A DNA stretch of 22,461 nucleotides from an uncultured bacterium (GCA_948467735.1 CAOKFN010000061.1:1-22461); one strand, 5' to 3'; numbered from the stretch's first letter, positions 6,105 to 13,284 are shown. Numbers and translations are program-made. The notes: a model not told the origin generated them from the letters alone.

Positions 6105-6385
6105 TGCTGTGGCATGATAGCTGTGAAGCGAGAGGTTGTCGATTGGCAGAAATGACAGTCGGGTTTTCCGTGGAGCGAATGTCAAGTTAGAAAACTGACG
6201 ACAAGTCACTGTACCTAATGAGCGTCTGCCGAAAGGCGGGACCTGACGTGAAGGGTCGGAATTCGGAGCGGCTGCGTGGGAATTCAGGACACACACGGGA
6301 GAGTGTACAGTCACCGCTTGTCGTACTAAAATGAAAATGAAAATTTTCATTTCGTTAAAAGTGCGAAAAGGAGGCGACTTTTTTT
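6105..6385 (+). ncRNA. Structured leader RNA of the S10 operon (putative ribosomal-protein autoregulation)
   Basis: A ~280-nt untranslated leader separates the promoter from rpsJ. A long-range helix is visible: 6198-6205 with 6317-6324 (8 bp), then an internal loop, then 6209-6214 with 6305-6310 (6 bp). It encloses a GAAA-capped hairpin near 6224-6244, a GAATTC/GAATTC pairing (~6261/6281) and an ACAC/GTGT hairpin near 6293-6308. After it come an 18-bp perfect palindrome (6335-6352) and a hairpin holding the rpsJ Shine-Dalgarno in its loop (6357-6382). In other bacteria S10-operon leaders are bound by a product of the operon, such as L4 in E. coli. Which protein binds here is not known from the sequence. 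Confidence 0.62.
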
Positions 6386-6706
6386 ATGGCAAGTCAAGTA
6401 ATGAGAATTACACTGAAGGCTTATGAGCATCAGCTGGTGGATGCATCGGCTAAGAAGATTATCGAAACTGTAAAGAAAACCGGATCTGAGGTAAGCGGCC
6501 CCGTGCCCCTTCCCACCAAGAAAGAAGTGGTCACGATTCTGAGAGCCGTACACAAGTACAAGGATTCCAGAGAGCAGTTTGAACAGAGGACTCATAAGAG
6601 ACTGATCGACATCATTGCGCCCACCCAGAAGACAGTCGATGCGCTGCAGAGGCTGGAGATGCCTGCGGGTGTGTACATTGATATAAAAATGAAAAACAAG
6701 AAGTAA
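6386..6706 (+). CDS. rpsJ: 30S ribosomal protein S10
   Basis: 106 residues, close to the usual 102-105. Family hallmarks are MRITLKAYEHQLVDASAKKIIETVKKTGSEVSGPVPLPT near the start, and EQRTHKRLIDI, in the segment that contacts the 30S head. S10 also acts in NusB-dependent antitermination in bacteria. The Shine-Dalgarno AAAAGGAGG ends 11 nt before the ATG, a long spacing, and lies in the loop of a possible hairpin whose 3' arm runs into a T7 stretch just before the start codon. It is the first gene of the S10-spc run. Confidence 0.98.
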   Translation: MASQVMRITLKAYEHQLVDASAKKIIETVKKTGSEVSGPVPLPTKKEVVTILRAVHKYKDSREQFEQRTHKRLIDIIAPTQKTVDALQRLEMPAGVYIDIKMKNKK

Positions 6707-6732
6707 AACCTCTACTTAGACGTATGAACACA

Positions 6733-6797
6733 GGCATGGAACCGGAGGGGGACATGCCCGAAGCGGCGCTTCGGCGGTTATGGCGCAGCGATAACCG
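6733..6797 (+). promoter_or_regulatory. Three tandem hairpins in the rpsJ-rplC spacer
   Basis: The 143-bp spacer holds GGCATG/CATGCC (6733-6738 with 6753-6758), CGAAGC/GCTTCG (6759-6764 with 6768-6773) and CGGTTAT/ATAACCG (6775-6781 with 6791-6797). The CG tips of this last helix abut the second hairpin. There is no T-tract, so a translational or processing role for rplC is more likely than termination. Confidence 0.5.
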
Positions 6798-6849
6798 GTG
6801 GTCCGCTATGTAGAAGCTGCAATGCCTATCAGGCAGAAAGAGAGGAAAA

Positions 6850-7533
6850 ATGAAGAAAGCAATTTTGGCAACGAAAGTCGGAATGACTCAAATCTTTGCC
6901 GAAGACGGTACTTTGATTCCCGTAACCGTTCTTCAGGCAGGCCCCTGCGCGGTTCTTCAGGTGAAAACCGTTGAGAACGACGGCTACAGCGCGGTGCAGG
7001 TGGGTTTTGTTGACAAGAAGGAAATGATCGTCAACAAGGACGCCGGCGGAAAGAAGGAAGTAATCCACAGGCACGGCGCGAATAAGGCCGAAGTGGGCCA
7101 CTGCAGGAAGGCAGGAGTGAGCGCGAAGAGATATATCAGAGAGTTTAAATTTGATAACGCAGAGGAATACAGCCTTGGGTCGGAAATCAAGGCCGATATA
7201 TTTACGGCGGGCGATAAGATTGACGCCACTGCGATTTCCAAAGGAAAAGGGTTCCAGGGTGCGATTAAGAGATGGGGACAGCATAGAGGACCTATGCAGC
7301 ATGGTTCCAAGTTCCATCGTCATCAGGGTTCCAACGGCGCATGTTCTTCTCCCAGCCGTGTATTTAAGGGGAAGGGAATGCCGGGCCACATGGGATGCGT
7401 AAGGGTTACTATTCAGAATCTTGAGGTGATCAGGGTGGATGCGGAAAAGAATCTGCTTCTTGTGAAGGGTTCCGTACCCGGACCTAAGAAGGGATTGATA
7501 ACCATCAAAGAAGCCGTCAAGGTTCAGGGCTGA
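6850..7533 (+). CDS. rplC: 50S ribosomal protein L3
   Basis: 227 residues starting MKKAILATKVGMTQIFAEDG, the classic L3 opening. The central W-containing loop that reaches toward the peptidyl-transferase centre is intact (KGFQGAIKRWGQHRGPMQHGSKFHR), followed by GKGMPGHMG. The protein is longer than the ~209-residue L3 of Bacillus. The extra length appears to lie around residues 68-86 (DAGGKKEVIHRHGANKAEVG). AAAGAGAGG lies 4 nt before the ATG. It is separated from rpsJ by the structured spacer. Confidence 0.98.
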   Translation: MKKAILATKVGMTQIFAEDGTLIPVTVLQAGPCAVLQVKTVENDGYSAVQVGFVDKKEMIVNKDAGGKKEVIHRHGANKAEVGHCRKAGVSAKRYIREFKFDNAEEYSLGSEIKADIFTAGDKIDATAISKGKGFQGAIKRWGQHRGPMQHGSKFHRHQGSNGACSSPSRVFKGKGMPGHMGCVRVTIQNLEVIRVDAEKNLLLVKGSVPGPKKGLITIKEAVKVQG

Positions 7534-7560
7534 TTATAGTGTGAAAGGAGGGTCAATCAG

Positions 7561-8181
7561 ATGGCAAGCGTAGCTGTTTATAATATGGAAGGCAAGGAAG
7601 TCGGCACAATGGAATTAAACGATGCTGTGTTCGGCGCGAAAGTAAATGAGCATCTGGTACACATGGCGGTTGTACAGCATCTTGCGAATAAACGTCAGGG
7701 AACTCAGAAGGCAAAGACGCGGTCAGAGGTGTCCGGCGGCGGAAGAAAGCCTTGGAAGCAGAAGGGTACCGGTCATGCGAGACAGGGTTCCATCAGGGCT
7801 CCGCAGTGGAAGGGCGGCGGCGTGGTATTTGCGCCTGTTCCCAGAGATTATTCTTTTAAGATGAATAAGAAGGAAAAGAGAGCGGCTTTAAAGTCAGCGT
7901 TGACCAGCAAGGTTCAGGACAGCAGGCTGATCGTGCTGGACGAGTTAAAGCTTGATGAGATTAAGACCAAAAAGTTTGCTGCGGTAATGGATAATTTAAA
8001 GGTTCAGAAGGGACTGGTGGTCATTGCCGGAATCGATAATAATATAGTGTTGTCCGCAAGAAACTTGGCGGATGTGGATACCATATCGGCAGACATGATC
8101 AATGTGTATGATATTATGAAAGCCCAAACCTTGGTTGTGACCAAAGATGCTGTTGCAAAAATCGAGGAGGTGTATGCGTAA
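7561..8181 (+). CDS. rplD: 50S ribosomal protein L4
   Basis: 206 residues, the normal length. The conserved extended loop that lines the peptide exit tunnel is clear: KTRSEVSGGGRKPWKQKGTGHARQ, then SIRAPQWKGGG. L4 is the autogenous repressor of the S10 operon in gamma-proteobacteria; whether it acts on this leader is an open question. AAAGGAGGG lies about 8 nt upstream of the ATG. The stop codon shares one base with the rplW start (TAATG), which implies coupled translation. Confidence 0.98.
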   Translation: MASVAVYNMEGKEVGTMELNDAVFGAKVNEHLVHMAVVQHLANKRQGTQKAKTRSEVSGGGRKPWKQKGTGHARQGSIRAPQWKGGGVVFAPVPRDYSFKMNKKEKRAALKSALTSKVQDSRLIVLDELKLDEIKTKKFAAVMDNLKVQKGLVVIAGIDNNIVLSARNLADVDTISADMINVYDIMKAQTLVVTKDAVAKIEEVYA

Positions 8182-8480
8182 TGGCAGATATAAAATATTA
8201 TGACGTTATCCTCAAACCGGTGATTACTGAGAGAAGTATGGCGGGAATGAGTGAGAAAAAGTATACCTTCCTTGTTCATCCGGAGGCAAATAAGACTCAG
8301 ATTAAGGAAGCAGTGGAAAAGATGTTTGAAGGTACAAAGGTGGAGCGCGTCAATACCATGAACTGCCCCGGCAAGAAGAAGAGGCGCGGGATGATTGTGG
8401 GCAGAACCGCCAAGACCAAGAAAGCCATTGTAAAGCTTACGAAGGACAGCAAGGACATTGAGATTTACGCCGGTCTGTAA
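8181..8480 (+). CDS. rplW: 50S ribosomal protein L23
   Basis: 99 residues with the L23 core: YYDVILKPVITERSM, YTFLVHPEANKTQIKEAVEKMF, and the basic loop NTMNCPGKKKRRG. L23 sits at the exit-tunnel rim and docks trigger factor and SRP. Translation is coupled to rplD by a one-base overlap. The Shine-Dalgarno GAGGAGGTG lies inside the last codons of rplD. Confidence 0.97.
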   Translation: MADIKYYDVILKPVITERSMAGMSEKKYTFLVHPEANKTQIKEAVEKMFEGTKVERVNTMNCPGKKKRRGMIVGRTAKTKKAIVKLTKDSKDIEIYAGL

Positions 8481-8518
8481 TGCAGGGCATTATTTGAAGG
8501 GCGGAACGATTTAAGTAT

Positions 8519-8541
8519 GCGGCTGGTCTGCGCAGGGCCGC
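8519..8541 (+). promoter_or_regulatory. Small GC hairpin upstream of rplB
   Basis: GCGGC (8519-8523) pairs with GCCGC (8537-8541); the loop contains the palindrome CTGCGCAG. It occupies the 92-bp rplW-rplB spacer, about 15 nt upstream of the rplB Shine-Dalgarno. The role is unknown. Confidence 0.35.
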
Positions 8542-8572
8542 GCAAAGAATCAGAGAAAAGGAGATAAATAAC

Positions 8573-9415
8573 ATGGGAATTAAGAAATACAATCCCTATA
8601 CACCTTCCAGAAGAAATATGACAGGTTCCGATTTCACTGAAATCACAAAGAAGACGCCGGAGAAGAGCCTGTGTGTTTCTTTGAAAAAGAATTCAGGCCG
8701 TAATAATCAGGGTAAGATTACCGTGAGACATCGCGGGGGCGGCAATAGGAGAAAATATAGAATCATTGATTTCAAGAGGAATAAAGACGGTATTCCGGCA
8801 AAGGTTGTCGGTATTGAGTATGATCCGAACAGAAGCGCAAATATCGCACTCATCTGTTATGAAGACGGAGAAAAGGCATATATCATTGCGCCTCAGGGGC
8901 TTACGGACGGCATGAAGGTTATGAATGGTCCGCAGGCGGAGGTGAGAGTGGGCAATTGTCTTCCGTTATCCGAAATTCCTGTTGGTACCCAAGTACACAA
9001 TATTGAGCTGCGTCCCGGCAAGGGCGGACAGATGGTACGTTCCGCCGGCAACAGCGCACAGCTGATGGCGAAAGAAGGAAAGTATGCGACTCTGCGTCTT
9101 CCCTCCGGCGAGATGAGGATGGTGCCTTTGACATGCCGCGCTACGGTGGGCGTTGTGGGCAATGGGGATCACAATCTGATTAATCTCGGCAAGGCGGGAC
9201 GCAAGCGTCATATGGGCATCCGTCCTACGGTCCGCGGCGCTGTTATGAACCCCAACGACCATCCTCACGGCGGCGGCGAGGGCAAGAACGGCATCGGACG
9301 TCCCGGACCCAGCACACCTTGGGGCAAGCCTGCATTGGGACTTAAGACACGCCGTAAGAAGAAGGCTTCTGACAAGCTGATTGTGAGAAGGCGCGACGGC
9401 AGGGCGATTAAGTAA
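8573..9415 (+). CDS. rplB: 50S ribosomal protein L2
   Basis: 280 residues, the normal length. L2 binds 23S rRNA close to the peptidyl-transferase centre and helps join the subunits. Visible are the N-terminal NNQGKITVRHRGGGNRRKYR, the central IELRPGKGGQMVRSAG, and the C-terminal NPNDHPHGGGEGKNGIGRPG containing the histidine important for activity in E. coli L2. AAAAGGAG lies 9 nt before the ATG. Confidence 0.98.
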   Translation: MGIKKYNPYTPSRRNMTGSDFTEITKKTPEKSLCVSLKKNSGRNNQGKITVRHRGGGNRRKYRIIDFKRNKDGIPAKVVGIEYDPNRSANIALICYEDGEKAYIIAPQGLTDGMKVMNGPQAEVRVGNCLPLSEIPVGTQVHNIELRPGKGGQMVRSAGNSAQLMAKEGKYATLRLPSGEMRMVPLTCRATVGVVGNGDHNLINLGKAGRKRHMGIRPTVRGAVMNPNDHPHGGGEGKNGIGRPGPSTPWGKPALGLKTRRKKKASDKLIVRRRDGRAIK

Positions 9416-9441
9416 GAGAGAGTAAATCAGGAGGAAAGATA

Positions 9442-9726
9442 ATGGGTAGGAGATCACTGAAAAAAGGACCTTTTGCAGACGCAAGCCTGTTAAAGAAAAT
9501 AGACGCTTTAAATGCTTCGGGACAGAAGCAGGTCATCAAGACATGGTCACGTCGTTCTACAATTTTCCCTTCTTTCGTGGGACACACAATTGCGGTTCAT
9601 GACGGCAGAAAGCATGTTCCTGTGTATGTTACCGAGGATATGGTCGGCCACAAGCTCGGCGAGTTCGTGGCGACCAGAACTTACCGCGGCCACGGCAAGG
9701 ACGAAAAGAAATCGAAAGTCAGGTAA
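9442..9726 (+). CDS. rpsS: 30S ribosomal protein S19
   Basis: 94 residues beginning MGRRSLKKGPFADASLLKKI, with TWSRRSTIFPSFVGHTIAVHDGRKHVPVYV and GHKLGEFVATRTYRGH. All are standard S19 features; S19 forms a complex with S13 at the head of the small subunit. AGGAGG lies 6 nt upstream of the ATG. Confidence 0.98.
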   Translation: MGRRSLKKGPFADASLLKKIDALNASGQKQVIKTWSRRSTIFPSFVGHTIAVHDGRKHVPVYVTEDMVGHKLGEFVATRTYRGHGKDEKKSKVR

Positions 9727-9735
9727 TCTGCGCTG

Positions 9736-9773
9736 CGGATTTCCCGAAGAAAAATTCCGAAGAGGGAAATCCG
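9736..9773 (+). promoter_or_regulatory. 10-bp hairpin in the rpsS-rplV spacer
   Basis: CGGATTTCCC (9736-9745) pairs perfectly with GGGAAATCCG (9764-9773) around an 18-nt A-rich loop. No T-tract follows. It lies about 16 nt upstream of the rplV Shine-Dalgarno, so a role in mRNA processing or in tuning read-through or stability of the operon transcript is possible. Confidence 0.5.
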
Positions 9774-9806
9774 GGGCTAGGTAGTAGATAAGGAGGATAT
9801 GGATCT

Positions 9807-10193
9807 ATGGCTAAGGGACATAGAAGTCAAATTAAGAGAGAGAGAAATGCCCAGAAGGATACCAGACCTTCAGCAAAGTTATCTTATGCGAGAGTGTCCG
9901 TACAGAAGGCATGTTTCGTGTTGGACGCCATCCGGGGCAAGGATGTGCGGACGGCGCTTGCTATATTGGAATATAATCCCAGATATGCTTCCAGCCTTAT
10001 CAAGAAGCTGCTTGAATCAGCGATTGCAAATGCTGAGAACAACAATGGCATGAATGGAGAAAACCTTTATATTGCGGAGTGTTATGCAAATAAGGGGCCT
10101 ACCATGAAGCGTATTCACCCCAGAGCACAGGGAAGGGCTTACCGCATCGAAAAGAGAACGAGCCACATCACTGTGGTACTGGATGAAAAGTAG
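9807..10193 (+). CDS. rplV: 50S ribosomal protein L22
   Basis: 128 residues, longer than the ~110-113 of most bacteria because of a basic N-terminal extension (MAKGHRSQIKRERNAQKD). The L22 core follows: AKLSYARVSVQKACFVLDAIRGK, the tunnel-lining beta-hairpin around KGPTMKRIHPRAQGRAYRI, and THITVVL-type strands (here SHITVVLDEK). AAGGAGG is about 10 nt before the chosen ATG at 9807. A nearer ATG at 9799 is in another frame and is not used. Confidence 0.97.
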   Translation: MAKGHRSQIKRERNAQKDTRPSAKLSYARVSVQKACFVLDAIRGKDVRTALAILEYNPRYASSLIKKLLESAIANAENNNGMNGENLYIAECYANKGPTMKRIHPRAQGRAYRIEKRTSHITVVLDEK

Positions 10194-10213
10194 GGAAAGG
10201 AGCAAACATTACA

Positions 10214-10879
10214 ATGGGACAGAAAGTGAATCCTCATGGCTTGAGAGTCGGAGTTATTAAGAAATGGGACTCCAGATGGTACGCTGAAGGCGATTTCGCA
10301 GATTATCTGATTGAAGATCACAAAATCAGAGAGTACCTGAAGAAGAAATTATTTGATACAGGCGTTTCCAAGATTGAAATCGAGAGGGCGTCCGACAGAG
10401 TAAGGGTAATCATTCATGCGGCGAAGCCCGGCCTGATTATCGGCAAGGGCGGCGAGAAAATCGAAGCTACCAAGGCAGAGCTTACCAAGATGACCGATAA
10501 AAAAGTATTGGTGGATATTCAGGAGATTAAGCACCCGGAAAAAGATGCTCAGCTTGTGGCGGAGAATATTGCCCAGCAGCTGGAGAACCGTATTTCTTTC
10601 AGACGTGCAATGAAGTCCTGCATGAGCAGAACCATGAAGGCAGGTGCTCAGGGTATTAAGACTGCCTGCTCAGGACGTCTTGGCGGCGCTGATATGGCTC
10701 GCAGCGAGTTCTATAGTGAGGGTACGATTCCCCTTCAGACTTTGAGGGCCGATATTGATTATGGTTTTGCTGAGGCCGATACCACTTATGGCAAAATAGG
10801 AGTTAAGGTTTGGATTTATAAAGGCGAGATACTTCCTACAAAGGGAAATCAGACGGAAGGGAGTGATGAATCATGTTAA
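10214..10879 (+). CDS. rpsC: 30S ribosomal protein S3
   Basis: 221 residues. It opens MGQKVNPHGLRVGVIKKWDSRW and contains the KH-domain GxxG loop in AKPGLIIGKGGEKIE, then the S3 C-terminal domain (GRLGGADMARSEFYSEGTIPLQTLRADIDYG). S3 lies at the mRNA entry tunnel. Its last seven bases overlap the start of rplP, a translational-coupling arrangement. AAAGGAG lies about 11 nt upstream. Confidence 0.98.
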   Translation: MGQKVNPHGLRVGVIKKWDSRWYAEGDFADYLIEDHKIREYLKKKLFDTGVSKIEIERASDRVRVIIHAAKPGLIIGKGGEKIEATKAELTKMTDKKVLVDIQEIKHPEKDAQLVAENIAQQLENRISFRRAMKSCMSRTMKAGAQGIKTACSGRLGGADMARSEFYSEGTIPLQTLRADIDYGFAEADTTYGKIGVKVWIYKGEILPTKGNQTEGSDESC

Positions 10880-11301
10880 TGCCGAAGAGAGTAAAGCATC
10901 GTAAGCAGTTCCGCGGCAGCATTAGAGGCAAGGCGACAAGAGGCAATACCATCACTTACGGAGAGTATGGTCTGGTGGCGATGGAACCGAGCTGGATCAA
11001 ATCAAATCAGATTGAGGCGGCGCGTATTGCGCTTACCCGTTGTACAAAACGTGCAGGTCAGGTCTGGATTAAAATTTTCCCTGACAAGCCTGTTACCACA
11101 AAACCTGCCGAAACCCGTATGGGTTCAGGTAAAGGTACCTTGGAGTATTGGGTGGCAGTTGTGAAACCGGGACGCGTGATGTTTGAGATTGCCGGTGTTC
11201 CTGAAGATCAGGCAAAGGAGGCGCTGCGTCTTGCAATGCATAAGCTTCCCTGCAAATGCAAAATCGTGTCTAAGGCAGACTTGGAAGGCGGTGTTGAATA
11301 A
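10873..11301 (+). CDS. rplP: 50S ribosomal protein L16
   Basis: 142 residues starting MLMPKRVKHRKQFRGSIRG. The next Met codon (10879) would remove the first two residues, but L16 proteins normally begin MLxPKR, so 10873 is preferred. Other hallmarks are AARIALTRCTKRAGQVWIKIFPDKP, RMGSGKGTLEYWVAVVKPGRVMFEI and KLPCKCKIV. L16 contacts the tRNA acceptor arm at the A-site. It overlaps the end of rpsC by 7 nt, and its stop shares a base with the rpmC start. Confidence 0.98.
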   Translation: MLMPKRVKHRKQFRGSIRGKATRGNTITYGEYGLVAMEPSWIKSNQIEAARIALTRCTKRAGQVWIKIFPDKPVTTKPAETRMGSGKGTLEYWVAVVKPGRVMFEIAGVPEDQAKEALRLAMHKLPCKCKIVSKADLEGGVE

Positions 11302-11504
11302 TGAAGTCAAGTAAGTTTGTAGAAGAATTAAGGGGCAAAACTCCGGAAGAATTGAATAAGGAGCTTGTTGCCGCAAAGAGAGAGCTTTTCAATTTGAGAT
11401 TCCAGAACGCAACCAATCAGTTGGATAATACTGCAAGAATCAAGGAAGTAAAAAAGAATATTGCAAGAATCTGCACAGTTATTACCCAAAAATCGAAAGC
11501 GTAA
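11301..11504 (+). CDS. rpmC: 50S ribosomal protein L29
   Basis: 67 residues, a two-helix protein at the exit-tunnel rim. Visible are the ELRGKTPEELNKELVAAKRELFNLRFQNATNQLDNTARIKEV-type helices, read as ELRGKTPEELNKEL followed by FNLRFQNATNQL. The start ATG overlaps the rplP stop by one base (TAATG). Confidence 0.96.
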   Translation: MKSSKFVEELRGKTPEELNKELVAAKRELFNLRFQNATNQLDNTARIKEVKKNIARICTVITQKSKA

Positions 11505-11533
11505 CTGCCGGGCGCGAGGAAAGGAGATCAATC

Positions 11534-11788
11534 GTGGAAAGAAATTTGAGAAAAGTCCGTGTTGGTAAAGTTACCAGCAATAAAATGGATAAAACAATCG
11601 TAGTGGCTATCGAAGAGCATGTAAAACATCCTCTTTACAAGAAGGTCGTAAAGCGTACCTATAAGCTGAAGGCACATGATGAGAAAAATGAATGCAGTAT
11701 CGGAGATACCGTCAGGGTAATGGAGACGAGGCCCCTGTCCAAAGACAAGAGATGGAGACTTGTGGAGATTGTAGAAAAAGTTAAGTAG
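11534..11788 (+). CDS. rpsQ: 30S ribosomal protein S17
   Basis: 84 residues of OB fold: RKVRVGKVTSNKMDKTIVVAIE, HPLYKKVVKRTYKLKAHDE, GDTVRVMETRPLSKDKRWRL. The start codon is GTG, with AAGGAG about 8 nt upstream. The normal family length and the first residues (MERNLRKVRVG) support this start. S17 is an early 16S rRNA-binding protein. Confidence 0.97.
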   Translation: MERNLRKVRVGKVTSNKMDKTIVVAIEEHVKHPLYKKVVKRTYKLKAHDEKNECSIGDTVRVMETRPLSKDKRWRLVEIVEKVK

Positions 11789-11825
11789 TGAAAGTCAGCC
11801 GCAGTCACGGTGAAGGAGGAAAATC

Positions 11826-12194
11826 ATGATTCAACAGGAAACAAGATTGAAAGCTGCCGATAACACCGGCGCCAAGGAGCTGCTTTGCATTCGCGTTATG
11901 GGCGGTTCTACAAGAAGATATGCGCAGATTGGCGATGTGATAGTTGCTTCCGTTAAAGATGCAACGCCAGGAGGCGTTGTAAAGAAGGGTGATGTTGTCA
12001 AGGCGGTTGTGGTGCGTACCGTTAAGGGCGCGCGCCGTAAGGACGGTTCATACATCAGGTTTGATGAGAATGCCGCAGTGATTATCAAGGAAGATAAGAC
12101 GCCCAGAGGAACCCGTATTTTTGGGCCGGTTGCGAGAGAGCTTCGTGAAAAACAGTTCATGAAGATTGTATCTCTGGCTCCGGAAGTGTTATAA
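11826..12194 (+). CDS. rplN: 50S ribosomal protein L14
   Basis: 122 residues, exactly the usual length, starting MIQQETRLKAADNTGAKELLCIRVMGG. GDVIVASVKDATPGG and the C-terminal GTRIFGPVARELR are also clear. L14 sits at the subunit interface, where the silencing factor RsfS docks. AAGGAGG lies about 6 nt upstream. Its stop codon overlaps the rplX Shine-Dalgarno. Confidence 0.98.
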   Translation: MIQQETRLKAADNTGAKELLCIRVMGGSTRRYAQIGDVIVASVKDATPGGVVKKGDVVKAVVVRTVKGARRKDGSYIRFDENAAVIIKEDKTPRGTRIFGPVARELREKQFMKIVSLAPEVL

Positions 12195-12205
12195 GGAGGT
12201 GCCGT

Positions 12206-12517
12206 ATGTCCATGTTGAAAATTAAAAAGGGCGATACCGTGAAGGTAATTGCCGGAAAAGACTGTAACACAGAGGGAAAAGTGATTTCCGTTGATGCCAA
12301 GAAGCACAGGGTGCTGGTAGAGGGAGTAAACATGATTACAAAACATGCGAAACCTTCTCAGGCGAATCCGAACGGCGGCATTATCCGGAGGGAAGCTCCT
12401 ATTGATATATCAAATGTAATGCTTGTCTTCAAGGGAAAACCAACCAGAGTCGGCTTTAAGATGGAGGGAGACAAGAAGGTTCGTTTCGCAAAGTCAACAG
12501 GCGAAGTGATTGACTGA
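12206..12517 (+). CDS. rplX: 50S ribosomal protein L24
   Basis: 103 residues with an N-terminal KOW motif (MLKIKKGDTVKVIAGKDCNTEGKV) and the L24 signature GVNMITKHAKPSQANPNGGI. L24 is an assembly initiator of the large subunit. AAGGAGGT spans the rplN stop codon. The ATG at 12206 (5 nt away) and the one at 12212 (11 nt) are both possible; I chose the first. Confidence 0.97.
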   Translation: MSMLKIKKGDTVKVIAGKDCNTEGKVISVDAKKHRVLVEGVNMITKHAKPSQANPNGGIIRREAPIDISNVMLVFKGKPTRVGFKMEGDKKVRFAKSTGEVID

Positions 12518-12540
12518 TCAATAGGGAGGAGGAACGAAAA

Positions 12541-13083
12541 GTGTCAAGATTAAAAGAGTTGTACAATAATGAAATAATGGAAGCAATGACTAAGAAGTTT
12601 GGATATAAGAACGTTATGGAAGTTCCCAAGCTTGTTAAGATTGTTGTCAATATGGGTGTCGGCGAGGCTAAGGACAATCCGAAGGTTCTTGATAACGCCG
12701 TGTCCGATTTGGAGACCATTACCGGCCAGAAGGCAGTGCTTACCAAGGCAAAGAAATCCATTGCAAACTTCAAGATTCGTGAGGGAATGAATATCGGCTG
12801 TAAGACCACTCTTCGCGGCGAGAAAATGTATGAGTTTCTTGACCGTTTAGTGAATCTGGCATTGCCCCGTGTGCGTGACTTCAGAGGCGTCAATCCCAAT
12901 GCTTTTGACGGCAGAGGGAATTATGCTCTCGGTATCAAGGAGCAGCTTATCTTCCCTGAAATCGAGTATGATAAAATTGACAAGACCAGAGGTATGGATG
13001 TGATTATCGTAACCACTGCAAGGACCGATGAAGAGGCCCGGGAGCTGTTGACACTGTTCAACATGCCTTTCGCAAAACAATAA
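12541..13083 (+). CDS. rplE: 50S ribosomal protein L5
   Basis: 180 residues, the normal length. Visible are the ITGQKAVLTKAKKSIANFKIREG segment, the FLDRLVNLALPRVRDFRGV motif, and GNYALGIKEQLIFPEIEYD, all diagnostic for L5. L5 binds 5S rRNA and the P-site tRNA. The start codon is GTG, with GGGAGGAGG about 8 nt upstream. Confidence 0.98.
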   Translation: MSRLKELYNNEIMEAMTKKFGYKNVMEVPKLVKIVVNMGVGEAKDNPKVLDNAVSDLETITGQKAVLTKAKKSIANFKIREGMNIGCKTTLRGEKMYEFLDRLVNLALPRVRDFRGVNPNAFDGRGNYALGIKEQLIFPEIEYDKIDKTRGMDVIIVTTARTDEEARELLTLFNMPFAKQ

Positions 13084-13098
13084 GGAGGTAAGTTTTCA

Positions 13099-13284
13099 AT
13101 GGCGAAAACATCGATGAAAATTAAACAGCAGCGCAAACCCAAATTCTCTACGCAGGCTTATACCCGCTGCAGAATTTGCGGCCGTCCCCACGCTTATTTA
13201 AGAAAATACGGCGTCTGCAGAGTTTGTTTCCGCGAGCTGGCATATAAGGGAGAGATTCCCGGCGTCAAGAAGGCAAGCTGGTAG
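13099..13284 (+). CDS. rpsN: 30S ribosomal protein S14, zinc-binding (type Z)
   Basis: 61 residues. Two CxxC pairs (CRIC and CRVC, 17 residues between their first cysteines) form a zinc ribbon, and the protein ends GEIPGVKKASW. This is the short C+ form, also called RpsZ, common in Firmicutes. The long zinc-free form is not in this window. AAGGAGG directly follows the rplE stop, 12 nt before the ATG. Confidence 0.98.
   Translation: MAKTSMKIKQQRKPKFSTQAYTRCRICGRPHAYLRKYGVCRVCFRELAYKGEIPGVKKASW

Noticed and set aside
6002..6190. 62-residue frame in the S10 leader
   Set aside because: It spans the promoter and the start of the leader RNA, with no ribosome-binding site and unusual composition.
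9799..10053. 84-residue frame beginning just before rplV
   Set aside because: It is a shifted reading of rplV; the ATG at 9799 is the wrong frame for L22.
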